DNA of 64,000 nucleotides from Candidatus Methylomirabilota bacterium (GCA_035315345.1 DATFYA010000008.1:30970-94969); one strand, 5' to 3'; positions 8,522 to 20,180 are shown, numbered from the stretch's first letter. The notes: a model not told the origin generated them from the letters alone. Numbers and translations: made by a program.

Positions 8522-10714
8522 ATGCCACACACTCCGCTCCGCCCGGATGCGATCAATTCCATCGTCGCCGGTCAGCACGGCGACCCCTTCGCGGTGCTCG
8601 GCCCCCACGCCGCCCGCGACGGAACGCTCAGCGTGCGCGTCCTTCGGCCCGGCGCCCGCTCCGTCGCGGTGGTGCTCCCCGACGGCTCCTCGACCGCGCT
8701 GCGCTCGCGCAATCCGGTCGGGTTCTGGGAGGGAGAAATCCGCGGCAGCCTGCCGGTGGCGTATCGGCTGCGTGTCGTGGACGAGCAAGGACAGGCCGCC
8801 GAGGTCGAGGACCCCTACCGCTTCGGGCCGACGCTCACCTCGTACGACCTGCACCTGCTCGGCGAGGGCACCCACTACCGGCTCTTCGAGCGGCTCGGCG
8901 CCCATCCCATCCGCCACGAGGGCGTCGACGGTGTGCGGTTCGCGGTGTGGGCGCCCAACGCGCGGCGGGTGAGCGTGGTGGGCGACTGGAACGGCTGGGA
9001 CGGACGGCGCCAGCCGATGCGCCTGCACCCGGGCCACGGCATCTGGGAGATCTTCGTGCCCGGGGTCGCGGTGGGCGCCCGCTACAAGTACGAGATCCTC
9101 GGCCGCGACGGCGCGCTCCTCGCCCTGAAGACGGATCCGCTCGCGTTTGGCTTCGAGGCCGAGGAGCCGCGCACCGCTTCCGCGGTGACCGACCTGAGCG
9201 GCTTCGCCTGGGGCGACGCGGAGTGGATGGACGAGCGCAAGCATCGCAACGCCCTGACGCGGCCCATGGCGATCTACGAGGTGCACCTCGGCTCGTGGCG
9301 GCGCCCGGATGGTCGCATCCCGGGCTACCGCGAGCTCGCCGAGCGGCTCGCCGACTACGCGAGCGAGATGGGCTTCACCCACGTGGAGCTGCTCCCGATC
9401 ACCGAGCATCCGTACTACCCTTCGTGGGGCTATCAGACCCTCGGCTACTACGCGCCCACCCGCCGCTACGGCACCCCCGCCGACTTCATGGCCTTCGTGG
9501 ACATCCTGCACCGCCGCGGCATCGGCGTGATCATGGACTGGGTGCCCGCCCACTTCCCGAAGGACGCGCACGGCCTCTCCTACTTCGACGGCACCCACCT
9601 CTACGAGCACGACGATCCGCACCTGCGCGATCACCCCGACTGGGGCACCCGCGTGTTCAACTTCGGCCGCCGCGAGGTGGCCAACTTCCTCATCGCCAAC
9701 GCGGTGTTCTGGCTGGAGCGGTACCACATCGACGGGCTGCGGGTGGACGCGGTCGCCTCCATGATCTACCGCGACTACTCTCGGAAAGCCGGCGAGTGGG
9801 TGCCCAACGAGTACGGCGGACGGGAGAATCTGGAGGCGCTCGCGTTCCTGAAGCGGATGAACGAGGTCGTCTACGGCGGCGAGCCCGGCGCGACCACCAT
9901 CGCCGAGGAGTCCACCGCGTGGCCGCAGGTCTCCCGGCCGGTGTACCTGGGCGGCCTCGGCTTCGGGTTCAAGTGGAACATGGGGTGGATGCACGACATC
10001 CTCGAGTTCATGCAGCACGAGCCGGTGCACCGGAAGTACCACCACAACCAGCTCACCTTCGGCCTGCTCTACGCCTGGAGCGAGAACTTCGTGCTCCCGC
10101 TGTCCCACGACGAGGTGGTCTACGGCAAGCGCTCCCTCGCCCGCAAGATGCCGGGCGACGACTGGCAGCGGTTCGCCAACCTGCGCCTGCTCTACGCGTT
10201 CATGTGGGCCTATCCGGGCAAGAAGCTGCTGTTCATGGGCGGCGAGTTCGGCCAGTCCGACGAATGGAATCACGACCGGGCGCTCGACTGGGGGCTGCTC
10301 GACATGGGACCCTTCCATCGCGGCGTCCAGCGCATGGTGAAGGACCTGAACCGCATCTACCGGAGCGATCCGTCGCTGCACGAGGTCGACTTCGAGCCGG
10401 CCGGCTTCCAGTGGATGGACTGCAGCGACTGGGAGCAGAGCGTGGTCACCTTCTGCCGCTTCGCCCGCAACCAGACGACCCTGCTCCTGTGCGCGTGCAA
10501 CTTCACCCCGCTCACGCGGCAGGGCTACCGGGTCGGGGTCCCGCGGCCCGGTTACTACCGCGAGATCCTCAACACCGACGCGGCGCTGTACGGGGGCAGC
10601 GACGTGGGCAACTCGGGCGGGGTGCCGAGCGAGCCGACGCCGTGGCACGGCCAGCCGCACTCGGTGGTGCTGACCCTGCCGCCGCTGGCCGCGGTCTGGC
10701 TCGTTCCCGCGTGA
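8522..10714 (+). CDS. glgB: 1,4-alpha-glucan branching enzyme
   Basis: Creates alpha-1,6 branches in glycogen. The protein is 730 aa, close to E. coli GlgB. Two N-terminal beta-sandwich modules (about 10-110 and 125-230, the second with [23 protein letters not shown]) precede the GH13 barrel. Conserved catalytic segments are [21 protein letters not shown] with the Asp nucleophile, EESTAWP with the Glu acid/base, and LPLSHDEVV. The ATG lies 48 nt after pafA. glgX starts 13 nt after its stop, so glycogen branching and debranching are co-transcribed, probably together with the dehydrogenase gene that follows. Confidence 0.96.
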   Translation: MPHTPLRPDAINSIVAGQHGDPFAVLGPHAARDGTLSVRVLRPGARSVAVVLPDGSSTALRSRNPVGFWEGEIRGSLPVAYRLRVVDEQGQAAEVEDPYRFGPTLTSYDLHLLGEGTHYRLFERLGAHPIRHEGVDGVRFAVWAPNARRVSVVGDWNGWDGRRQPMRLHPGHGIWEIFVPGVAVGARYKYEILGRDGALLALKTDPLAFGFEAEEPRTASAVTDLSGFAWGDAEWMDERKHRNALTRPMAIYEVHLGSWRRPDGRIPGYRELAERLADYASEMGFTHVELLPITEHPYYPSWGYQTLGYYAPTRRYGTPADFMAFVDILHRRGIGVIMDWVPAHFPKDAHGLSYFDGTHLYEHDDPHLRDHPDWGTRVFNFGRREVANFLIANAVFWLERYHIDGLRVDAVASMIYRDYSRKAGEWVPNEYGGRENLEALAFLKRMNEVVYGGEPGATTIAEESTAWPQVSRPVYLGGLGFGFKWNMGWMHDILEFMQHEPVHRKYHHNQLTFGLLYAWSENFVLPLSHDEVVYGKRSLARKMPGDDWQRFANLRLLYAFMWAYPGKKLLFMGGEFGQSDEWNHDRALDWGLLDMGPFHRGVQRMVKDLNRIYRSDPSLHEVDFEPAGFQWMDCSDWEQSVVTFCRFARNQTTLLLCACNFTPLTRQGYRVGVPRPGYYREILNTDAALYGGSDVGNSGGVPSEPTPWHGQPHSVVLTLPPLAAVWLVPA

Positions 10715-10727
10715 CCGCGGCGCGCAC

Positions 10728-12893
<2,166 letters not shown>

Positions 12894-12896
12894 TCG

Positions 12897-14159
12897 ATGC
12901 ACGACTCGCCCGAGTTCGATTCCGAGCTGCACCGCACCGCCCTGGCCCAGCTCGACCAGGTCGCGACCCGCCTCGATCTCGATCACGACATCCACGAGCG
13001 GCTGCGATTCCCCCGCCGGGCCCTGGTGGTCTCGGTGCCCATCCGCATGGACAGCGGGCAGACCGAGGTCTTCATCGGCTACCGCGTCCATCACAACACC
13101 GCGCTCGGCCCGACCAAGGGCGGCCTCCGCTACGACCTGGGCGTGAACCTCGGCGAGGTGACCGCGCTGGCGATGCTGATGAGCTGGAAGTGCGCGCTGA
13201 TGGGGCTGCCCTACGGCGGGGCCAAGGGCGGCATCCGATGCAATCCGCGGGAGATGTCGGCCCGGGAGCGCGAGCACCTCACCCGTCGCTACACCACCGA
13301 GATCATCCTCATGATCGGGCCCGACATCGACATCCCGGCGCCCGATCTGGGCACCGACGAGCAGACCATGGCCTGGATGATGGACACCTACTCGATGACC
13401 CAGGGCAAGAGCGTGCCCGGGGTGGTCACCGGGAAGCCGCTCATCGTCGGCGGCTCGGCGGGCCGCCGCGAGGCCACCGGGCGCGGCATCGTGTTCGTGC
13501 TGTACCAGGCGGCCAAGGCGCTGGGCCAGGAGCTGCGCGGCAAGAAGATCGTGCTCCAGGGCTTCGGCAACGTGGGCGGCACCGCGTCGCGCCTGCTGTG
13601 GAACGACGGCTGCACCATCGCGGGCATCAGCGACGTCGAGGGCGGGGTGTGGAACCCCGACGGCATCGACGTCCGGCAGCTGCAGACCCACGTGGCCGCG
13701 ACCGGCAGCGTGGCCGGCTTCCCGGGCGGGGAGCCGATCAGCAACGAGGCGATCCTCGAGCAGCCCTGCGACGTCCTGATCCCGGCCGCGGTCGACTCGG
13801 TGATCCACGCGCGCAACGCCGATCGCGTCAAGGCCCTCATCGTCGCGGAGGCGGCCAACGGTCCCACCACCCCCGAGGCGGACGTGATCCTGCGCGATCG
13901 CGGAGTCACCGTGATCCCGGACATCCTCTGCAACGCGGGCGGCGTGGTCGTCTCCTACTTCGAGTGGGTCCAGGGCCTGCAGTACTACTTCTGGAAGGAG
14001 AGCGAGATCATCTCGCGGCTGCAGGAGATCATGGCCCGGTCGTTCAATCGCGTCTGGCAGACCTCCCAGAAGAACGGGGTGGATCTCCGGACCGGCGCCC
14101 TGATGGAAGGCGTCAGCCGGGTCGCCGACGCCCACGTGGCGCGCGGGCTGTACCCGTAG
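12897..14159 (+). CDS. gdhA: Glutamate dehydrogenase (Glu/Leu/Phe/Val family)
   Basis: Reversible NAD(P)-dependent deamination of glutamate to 2-oxoglutarate. The protein is 420 aa. Visible motifs are GPTKGGLRYD, the active-site loop LPYGGAKGGI with the catalytic Lys, PDIDIPAPDLGTDEQTMAWMMD, and the nucleotide-binding GFGNVGG. AAGGAG lies about 8 nt before the ATG, which is 4 nt after the glgX stop. The last 47 bp overlap the 3' end of lgt on the opposite strand. The cofactor cannot be assigned with confidence from the fingerprint alone. Confidence 0.94.
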   Translation: MHDSPEFDSELHRTALAQLDQVATRLDLDHDIHERLRFPRRALVVSVPIRMDSGQTEVFIGYRVHHNTALGPTKGGLRYDLGVNLGEVTALAMLMSWKCALMGLPYGGAKGGIRCNPREMSAREREHLTRRYTTEIILMIGPDIDIPAPDLGTDEQTMAWMMDTYSMTQGKSVPGVVTGKPLIVGGSAGRREATGRGIVFVLYQAAKALGQELRGKKIVLQGFGNVGGTASRLLWNDGCTIAGISDVEGGVWNPDGIDVRQLQTHVAATGSVAGFPGGEPISNEAILEQPCDVLIPAAVDSVIHARNADRVKALIVAEAANGPTTPEADVILRDRGVTVIPDILCNAGGVVVSYFEWVQGLQYYFWKESEIISRLQEIMARSFNRVWQTSQKNGVDLRTGALMEGVSRVADAHVARGLYP

Positions 14160-14976
14160 CCCCGCCGGGCCGCGTCGATTCTCCCGGCTCGACGGGCGGC
14201 CGCCTGAGCACCCACAAGAGGCCGGCCAACGCGACCAGCACGCCGGCCACGCTGGCCAGCTGAGGCACCCGCAGCGAGCCGAGCCAGAAGCTGTCCAGCC
14301 GCAGCGACTCGATGAAGAAGCGGCCCACCGAGTAGAGCCCGATGTAGGAGAAGAAGATCGCGCCAGGATGGCGGCGCACCCGCGGACGCACCCACCACAC
14401 GAGCATCACGAAGACCAGCAGGTCCCACAGCGACTCGTAGAGGAACGTGGGGTGGAAGAAGTCGTCGTTGCGGAACTCGGGCGGCCGGTGGGCCGGCGAG
14501 ATGTAGAGCTTCCAGGGCAGATCGGTCGGACGGCCGAATGCCTCCTCGTTGAAGAAGTTGCCCCAGCGCCCGATGGCCTGTCCGAGCACCATGCTGGGGG
14601 CGATCACGTCGAGGCATCGGAGGATCGGCAGGCGCAGCCGCCACGCCAGGAGCACCCCGACCAGCGGGCCCACGATGAGACCGCCGTGCATGGCGAGGCC
14701 GCCCTCCCACACCGCGATGATCTTGCCGGGATAGCGCCCGTAGTAGTCCCAGTTGAACGCGACTTCGTAGAGGCGGGCGCCGACCAGCCCCGCCACCACC
14801 GCCCACTGGGCGGCCCGCAGGAGATCGTCCGCGGGCAGGTTCTCCTCGACGGCGCGACGGTGGGCCAGCCAGAAGCCGACGAGGATCGCGGTGGCCATGA
14901 GGATGCCGTACCACCGGACGGTGATCGGTCCGGCCGCGAACGCGATGGCTCCCGGCGACGCGAACACGATCAGCAC
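14113..14976 (-). CDS. lgt: Prolipoprotein diacylglyceryl transferase
   Basis: Inner-membrane enzyme that moves diacylglycerol from phosphatidylglycerol to the lipobox Cys of prolipoproteins. The protein is 287 aa with about seven membrane segments. Family motifs are ITVRWYGILMATAILVGF near the N-terminus, GLAMHGGLIVG, the signature GRWGNFFNEEAFG, HPTFLYESLWD and GRFFIESLRLDSFWLG. The start is a GTG at 14976. Its 3' end overlaps the convergent dehydrogenase gene by 47 bp, so the two mRNAs share antisense ends. Confidence 0.94.
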   Translation of the reverse strand: MLIVFASPGAIAFAAGPITVRWYGILMATAILVGFWLAHRRAVEENLPADDLLRAAQWAVVAGLVGARLYEVAFNWDYYGRYPGKIIAVWEGGLAMHGGLIVGPLVGVLLAWRLRLPILRCLDVIAPSMVLGQAIGRWGNFFNEEAFGRPTDLPWKLYISPAHRPPEFRNDDFFHPTFLYESLWDLLVFVMLVWWVRPRVRRHPGAIFFSYIGLYSVGRFFIESLRLDSFWLGSLRVPQLASVAGVLVALAGLLWVLRRPPVEPGESTRPGGATGTARAPRGRRRPG

Positions 14977-14990
14977 GATATCACGACGAT

Positions 14991-15019
14991 TTGACGCTCC
15001 GAAGGATCGCCACTACACT
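14991..15019 (+). promoter_or_regulatory. Putative promoter of the small membrane protein gene
   Basis: TTGACG (14991-14996), 17 nt, TACACT (15014-15019), predicting a start near 15026 and a leader of about 33 nt. It lies in the divergent gap with lgt. Confidence 0.6.
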
Positions 15020-15058
15020 CGGCGCAGCCACGCCACCCTGCACCTCGAGGAGAGCATC

Positions 15059-15721
15059 ATGCTTCCGGGCAGCACGGGACGGGCGGGACCAACGGGCCTG
15101 TATCGCCTGGCCGCCGCGCTCACCGCGGTGATCGTCGGCGTGATGGCGATCGTGACCGCGGTGAACGTCCCCCTGGCCGACCGCCTGGTCGTCGAGAACG
15201 GCGTGGCCGAGTGGCTGCAGGTCATCTGCCTGGCCGGGGCCGGCGTGATCTGCCTGCGGCTCGCGGCGCTCGAGCGCGCGAGCGGAGGCACCGGCGCTCC
15301 CGACGTGCTCCTCGCCGCCGGCTTCGCGTTCCTGGTGGTGAGCGAGATGGAGCTGCCGACGCTCCTCGCCGGCCGGATCACGATCGATCGGCTCGTGCGC
15401 GACGTGAGCGCGGGCCACCGGCGCCAGATCCTCTTCGTCGTCGTGGTGGGCGGGCTCGCGCTCGCCGCCACCGTCTACGCGCTCCGGCATCTGCCCGAGC
15501 TGCTCGCGTGGGCCCGGTCGGCCCTGCGCACCGACTGGGGCCGGCTCTTCTTCGTGGCCGTCGCGATCCTGGCCGTCACCGAGCTCTTCGAGCGACGAAT
15601 GAACCGGATGATGGCCTCGATGGGCCTGCCGCGCCCCTTGCTGGAGGAGACGCTCGAGCTGGTCGCCTCCCTCTATTGCCTGATCGCCCTGCGCCAGCGG
15701 ATCGTCGGGCGCTACCGGTAG
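15059..15721 (+). CDS. Uncharacterised inner-membrane protein
   Basis: 220 aa from the ATG at 15059, with GAGGAG 7 nt upstream and a good promoter before it. About five hydrophobic helices are visible (near 14-38, 50-68, 80-96, 120-140 and 160-176), separated by short charged loops, with conserved-looking acidic residues at helix edges (VENGVAEWLQ, SEMELPTLL, LLEETLELVA). I do not recognise the family; nothing indicates a transporter or enzyme. The stop overlaps the 3' end of the convergent ModA-like gene by 10 bp. Confidence 0.75.
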   Translation: MLPGSTGRAGPTGLYRLAAALTAVIVGVMAIVTAVNVPLADRLVVENGVAEWLQVICLAGAGVICLRLAALERASGGTGAPDVLLAAGFAFLVVSEMELPTLLAGRITIDRLVRDVSAGHRRQILFVVVVGGLALAATVYALRHLPELLAWARSALRTDWGRLFFVAVAILAVTELFERRMNRMMASMGLPRPLLEETLELVASLYCLIALRQRIVGRYR

Positions 15722-16479
15722 TCGAGCCCGGCCGCCGCGAGCTTCGGCTTGAAGGCCGGACGCGTCAGGAACGCGACGAAGGCCCGGGCCGCCCCCGGCG
15801 ACGGGCTGCGGGCGGCCAGGCCCGCCGAGTAGACCGTGACCTTCTGGAAGTCCGGCGGCAGCGGGCCGACCAGCGTCACGCCCTTCACCGGGACGATCTC
15901 GCTGATCTGGTGCACCACCAGCTCCGCCTCGCCGCTCGCGACCTTCTCGGCGGGATAGCCGCCGGACACGAGCTGGGTCTTGCTCCGGACCGCGTCCGCG
16001 ATGCCCAGACGCTCGAGCACGCTCTTGAAGTGCACGCCGCTGGTCGCACCCTGCGCCGGATCCACGTACACGAGCGACTTCGCCTTCAGCAGCGTCGTCT
16101 TGAACGCCTCGCTGGTGGTGATGTCCGGCTTCGGCGCGCCCTCGCGCACCCCCACCCCCATGCCGGTGCGCGCGAGATCCGCGCGGCTCCCGGAGGCCAG
16201 CGCGCCCTGCCTGATCATGTCGTCGATGCCCGCGTCGGTCAGGATCACCACGTCCACCGGCTCGCCGCTCAGGAGCTTCTGCCGCGTCTGGCCGGCGGTG
16301 CCGAACGAGAACGTCACGGTGGTGCCGGTCTCCTGCCGGAACTGCTCGGCGAGGTCGGTCACGATCGCACGCACCGCCCCCGCGCTGAACACCTTCACGT
16401 CGTCGGCCTGGGCCGGACGGACCGCGAGCGCGCCCAGCCCCATCCATATCGCCACCACCGCGGCCAGGATGATCTTCAT
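15712..16479 (-). CDS. ModA-like molybdate/tungstate-type substrate-binding protein
   Basis: Predicted periplasmic binding protein of the ModA/WtpA-like group, 255 aa. A Sec signal (about 1-25, ending PAQADD) is followed by VKVFSAGAVRAIVTDLAEQF, the ligand-site pattern FSFGTAGQTRQKLLSGEPVDVVILTD, and later GGYPAEKVASGEAELVVHQISE, all typical of the family. No ModB or ModC gene is nearby, so either it uses a distant permease or it binds another small anion. It is the last gene of the minus-strand catabolic operon, 75 nt after a molybdenum hydroxylase subunit, which fits a role in metal supply (inference). Confidence 0.8.
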   Translation of the reverse strand: MKIILAAVVAIWMGLGALAVRPAQADDVKVFSAGAVRAIVTDLAEQFRQETGTTVTFSFGTAGQTRQKLLSGEPVDVVILTDAGIDDMIRQGALASGSRADLARTGMGVGVREGAPKPDITTSEAFKTTLLKAKSLVYVDPAQGATSGVHFKSVLERLGIADAVRSKTQLVSGGYPAEKVASGEAELVVHQISEIVPVKGVTLVGPLPPDFQKVTVYSAGLAARSPSPGAARAFVAFLTRPAFKPKLAAAGLDYR

Positions 16480-16554
16480 GATCGTCCTTTCTCGGATGCC
16501 GGGACGAGCCCGGCCTCCGGCTTGAGATCGTAGCTCTGACGCCGGCGACCCGCG

Positions 16555-18900
16555 CTAGGCTCCATCGCGTCGACGGAGCGTCTCGGCGGAGATCGGCAGC
16601 GCGGTGACCGCCACGCCGAGCGGCCGCACCGCGTCGGCCACCGCATTGGCCACCGCCGCGGGCGCGCCGATGGTGCCGCCCTCGCCCATGCCCTTGTAGC
16701 CGCCGGGCGTGAGCGGCGAGGGCGTCTCCAGATGTGAGACGGTGAACGACGGCACCGTCGCGGCGACCGGCAGCGCGTAATCCATCAACGTGCCGGTCAG
16801 CAGCTGCCCGCTCTCGTCGTAGACCAGTCGCTCGCCGAGCGCCTCGCCGATGCCCTGCACGACCGCGCCGTGGATCTGGCCCTCGACGATGGTCGGGTTG
16901 ATCACCGGCCCGCAGTCCTCCACGACCACGTAGTCCCGGAGGCTCACCCGCCCGGTATCGCCGTCCACCTCGACGGAGGCGACGTGCACCGCCCCGGAGA
17001 AGGTCGGGCCCGGCGGATCGAACCGCTCGGTGGCCTCGAGCCCCGGCGTCAGCCCCTCGGGCCGCCCCTCCGCGCCCGGGGTGTGCGCCACCCGCGCGAC
17101 CTCCTCGATCGCCACCGCGCGGTCCGGCATGCCGCGCACGCTCACCCGCCCGTCGCGGAGCAGCAGGTCCGCGGGGCTCGCCTCGAGCATCCGGCCCGCG
17201 ATGGCCAGCAGCGCTCGCCGCACGGTGGCCGCGGCGACCGCGGCCGCGCCGCGCTGGGTCACCGCGCCGCGACTCGCGAACGTGCCGCTGCCGCCGGGCG
17301 AGACGGCGGTGTCGGGCTGCCGCACCGACACCGTATCCAGCGGTACGCCCAGCTCGTCGGCGACCAGCTGGGCGGTGGTGGTGGCGTGCCCCTGGCCCTG
17401 CGAGGGGAAGGACATGTAGCACGTCACGGTGCCGTCAGCGGCCATGGCCACCGTCGCGCCCTCGTGTCCCGGCACGTCGGTCTGCCCGCGCCGACGGTAG
17501 GTCTCCGAGCCCATGCCGGTGTACTCGGTGTAACACGCGATCCCGACGCCCAGGAGCCGCCCCGTCCGGCGCGCGGCGTCGCGCTCGCGCTTGCGGGCCT
17601 CGTAGTCGGCCAGCGTGAGCGCCTGCTCGAGCGCCTTCGGATAGTCGCCGCTGTCGTAGACGAAGCCGGTCGCCGACGTGAACGGATACGCCTCGCGCGG
17701 GATCAGGTTGCGCCGGCGGATCTCGGCGGGGTCCAGGCCCATCCGGTCCGCGAGCAGATCGAGCGTGCGCTCCATCACGAAGGCGGCCATCGTCATGCCC
17801 ACGCCGCGGTAGGCGCCGATCGGCGGCTTGTTGGTCGCGAATGCGGCCAGCTCGAACTCGTAGGCCGGCGTGCGGTAGGGACCGGGCAGGATCGAGGCGG
17901 TGCCGAGCGGCTCGAGGGCGCCGGTGAGCGGGTAGATGTGGTAGGCGCCGGCATCCGCGAAGACGCGGGCACGCAGCGCGAGCAGCGTGCCCGCCGCATC
18001 CGCGCCCGCCTCGACCTCGACCCGCTGCTGGCGGGCGTGCGGGGCGGCGGCCAGGTTCTCCCGGCGGGTCTCGAGCCACTTCACGGGCCGCCCGGTCCGC
18101 CGGGCCAGCGCGGCCACCGCCAGGTCCTCCGGCATCACGTACATCTTCTGACCGAAGCCGCCGCCGGTGTCGGGCACGACGACCCGCACGCGCGCCTCGG
18201 GCATGCCGAAGGCGCGCGCCACCCCGGTGCGGATGAGGCTCGGGGTCTGTACGCCCAGCCACAGGGTGAGCGCGTCACCGACCCAGTGCGCGATCAACCC
18301 GCGGGGCTCGAGCGGCGCGGCCGAGCAGCGGTCGTGGCTGAACGTCTCGCGCACCACGTGGGCGGCGGCCGCGAAGGCGGCGTCGACGTCCCCCTGGCGC
18401 CCGCGACGCGAGAAGAGCACGTTCGATCCGTGCTGGGGATGAAGACGGGCCGCTCCCGGGTCCCGCGCGCGGTCCACGTCGAGCACCGCGGGCAGCGGAT
18501 CGTACTCCACCGCGATCCGGGCGCATCCATCGACCGCGGCGTACGGGGTCACCGCCGCCACCACCGCCACCGGCTCACCCACGAACCGCACCCGATCCGT
18601 GGGCAGCGCGGGCCAGGGCGTGGCCGCGAAGCCCGGCGCCTCCAGCCGAGCCTGAATGGGCGCGATCACCCCCTCGAGGTCGCGCCCGGTCAGGGCCGTC
18701 TCGACTCCGGGCACCGCGAGGGCGGCCGCGGCATCCACGCCGCGGAGCATCGCGTGGGCGTGCTCGCTGCGCGCGAAGGCGGCGTGCAGCAGCCCGGGCA
18801 GCGTGATGTCGTCGAGAAACCGCCCCTGCCCGGCCAGCAGGCGCGGGTCCTCGAGCCGCTTGACCTGAGCGCCCAGGTAGCGCGGCGCCGGGGTGCTCAG
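16555..18900 (-). CDS. Xanthine dehydrogenase family molybdopterin-binding (large) subunit
   Basis: Large subunit of a molybdenum hydroxylase that inserts oxygen from water into carbon centres such as N-heterocycles. Motifs: N-terminal RYLGAQVKRLEDPRLLAGQG, GGFGQKMYVMPED, an active-site loop AYRGVGM where CO dehydrogenases have AYRCSFR, GTFASRGAVTQRGA, and C-terminal MGEGGTIGAPAAVANA (the Glu of the GEGG motif is the family's catalytic base). The first ATG (18750) would cut off conserved N-terminal sequence. The only candidate start restoring it is a CTG at 18900, one base after the upstream stop, giving 781 aa. The FAD and 2Fe-2S subunits are absent from the window, so partners must be elsewhere. 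The substrate is not known; the neighbouring enamidase suggests a nicotinate-like ring. Confidence 0.85.
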   Translation of the reverse strand: MSTPAPRYLGAQVKRLEDPRLLAGQGRFLDDITLPGLLHAAFARSEHAHAMLRGVDAAAALAVPGVETALTGRDLEGVIAPIQARLEAPGFAATPWPALPTDRVRFVGEPVAVVAAVTPYAAVDGCARIAVEYDPLPAVLDVDRARDPGAARLHPQHGSNVLFSRRGRQGDVDAAFAAAAHVVRETFSHDRCSAAPLEPRGLIAHWVGDALTLWLGVQTPSLIRTGVARAFGMPEARVRVVVPDTGGGFGQKMYVMPEDLAVAALARRTGRPVKWLETRRENLAAAPHARQQRVEVEAGADAAGTLLALRARVFADAGAYHIYPLTGALEPLGTASILPGPYRTPAYEFELAAFATNKPPIGAYRGVGMTMAAFVMERTLDLLADRMGLDPAEIRRRNLIPREAYPFTSATGFVYDSGDYPKALEQALTLADYEARKRERDAARRTGRLLGVGIACYTEYTGMGSETYRRRGQTDVPGHEGATVAMAADGTVTCYMSFPSQGQGHATTTAQLVADELGVPLDTVSVRQPDTAVSPGGSGTFASRGAVTQRGAAAVAAATVRRALLAIAGRMLEASPADLLLRDGRVSVRGMPDRAVAIEEVARVAHTPGAEGRPEGLTPGLEATERFDPPGPTFSGAVHVASVEVDGDTGRVSLRDYVVVEDCGPVINPTIVEGQIHGAVVQGIGEALGERLVYDESGQLLTGTLMDYALPVAATVPSFTVSHLETPSPLTPGGYKGMGEGGTIGAPAAVANAVADAVRPLGVAVTALPISAETLRRRDGA

Positions 18901-18901
18901 C

Positions 18902-20179
18902 TCAGGGCCTCGCCACGCGGGGCAGCACCTCGCCGGCCAGCAGCTCGAGCTGCTCCATTCCCCAGTTCAGCGGATTGAGCACGATGTACTCGCAGCCACC
19001 CAGGTTGGCGACCTTGGCCGAGATCTTCTCGGCCAGCTCCTCGGCCTCGCCCAGGAGATAGAACTCCTTCCAGTAGGGTAGGTCCATGCCCGAGTACGTC
19101 TGAAAGTGCGGGATCGCGGTCTCCGGCTTCTCGCCCTTCTTCAGCACCCAGACGAAGTTCGAGTAGACCTTGCTCATGTCGCCGGGCTTGCGGCCGTTGT
19201 CGGCCATGAAGCGCTGGATCTTCTCCCAGTCGCCCCTCACCATGTCCGCGGTCGCGGAGGAGTGCGGCACCCAGGTCTTCGCGTACTTCGCGATCCGGCG
19301 CAGCACCGGGTCGATGTTGGTGACGGTCTGGCCGTACACCTTCTCGAACGGCTGACTGCCCCCGCCGATCCAGATCGGCGGATGCGGGGTCTGCACCGGC
19401 TTGGGGTCGATGGTGAGGTTGCGGAATCGGTAGTACTGGCCCTCGTAGCTCACGTTGTCGCCGGCCCACAGCGCGGTGACCGCCTCAAGCATCTCGTCCA
19501 TGCGGCGGCCGCGCTCCTTGTGCGGCACGCCCATCAGCGCGAACTCCTGCTCGTGCCAGCCGACGCCCACCCCGAGCAGGCTGCGGCCGCCCGAGAGCAG
19601 ATCGAGGGTGGCCCACTCCTTGGCGAAGTACGCCGGGTTGCGCAGCGGCAGTACCAGCACCATGGTCCCCAGCTTGATCGTGCGGGTCATACCGGCCAGC
19701 GCCGAGAGCAGGGCGAGCGGCTCGAGCCAGGTGCACGAGTAGGCCGGCGGGGTGAGGAGCAGGTGATCGATGCTGACCGCGCAGTCGAAGCCCAAATCCT
19801 CGGCGCGGCGCAGGTAGGCGCCCATCTCGGCGAGGGTGGCCGTCTTCGCACCGAGGGCGAAGCTCGGGAGGCGCAGGCCGAATTTCAGGTCGCCGGTCTT
19901 GGGCAGCGGGGAGATGTCGTGGATGGAGCGGTCGGCGCGGACGCGCGCGCGGTCTTTCCCACTGCTCTTCTTGGCGCGCGCTGCCGCGTTGCTTCCGTGA
20001 CTTCTCTTTTCAAGTCGCGCTGCGGCGATCTTCTTCGCGGTGCGGTTGGGCCTCTTCGCGCCTTTGGCGCTCATCTTGGAGCGCGCTGCCGCGTTGCTTC
20101 CGTGACTTCTCTTTTCAGGTCGCGCTGCGGCGATCTTCTTCGCGATGCGGTTGGGCCTCTTCGCCCCTTCGGGGCTCAT
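18902..20179 (-). CDS. LLM-class flavin/F420-dependent oxidoreductase with repeated basic N-terminal extension
   Basis: Luciferase-like monooxygenase superfamily enzyme, using FMN or F420. The catalytic part starts near residue 85 (LKFGLRLPSFALGAKTATLAE) and contains GFDCAVSIDHLLL, LGTMVLVLPLRNPAYFAKEWATLD (split here only for description), LGVGVGWHEQEF and PPIWIGGGS, which resemble F420-type members. The first 70 residues are two 35-residue Lys/Arg/Ala-rich repeats (KRPNR-AKKIAAAR) produced by a 105-bp duplication; family members usually lack them. The ATG at 20179 overlaps the upstream stop as ATGA. If translation instead began at the second repeat's Met the protein would be 35 residues shorter. 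Role in the operon: possible reduction step in ring degradation. Confidence 0.82.
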   Translation of the reverse strand: MSPEGAKRPNRIAKKIAAARPEKRSHGSNAAARSKMSAKGAKRPNRTAKKIAAARLEKRSHGSNAAARAKKSSGKDRARVRADRSIHDISPLPKTGDLKFGLRLPSFALGAKTATLAEMGAYLRRAEDLGFDCAVSIDHLLLTPPAYSCTWLEPLALLSALAGMTRTIKLGTMVLVLPLRNPAYFAKEWATLDLLSGGRSLLGVGVGWHEQEFALMGVPHKERGRRMDEMLEAVTALWAGDNVSYEGQYYRFRNLTIDPKPVQTPHPPIWIGGGSQPFEKVYGQTVTNIDPVLRRIAKYAKTWVPHSSATADMVRGDWEKIQRFMADNGRKPGDMSKVYSNFVWVLKKGEKPETAIPHFQTYSGMDLPYWKEFYLLGEAEELAEKISAKVANLGGCEYIVLNPLNWGMEQLELLAGEVLPRVARP

Positions 20180-20180
20180 C
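19976..20180 (-). repeat. Two tandem copies of a 105-bp unit
   Basis: Units start at 19976 and 20081, and about 6 bases differ per 105. Each contains a short hairpin right after an ATG-like start: GCGCC-TTT-GGCGC at 20058-20070 and GCCCC-TTC-GGGGC at 20163-20175 (plus strand). The middle base pair differs between copies but is changed on both sides, so pairing is kept. The unit is in frame and encodes the basic N-terminal repeats of the LLM protein. Confidence 0.85.
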
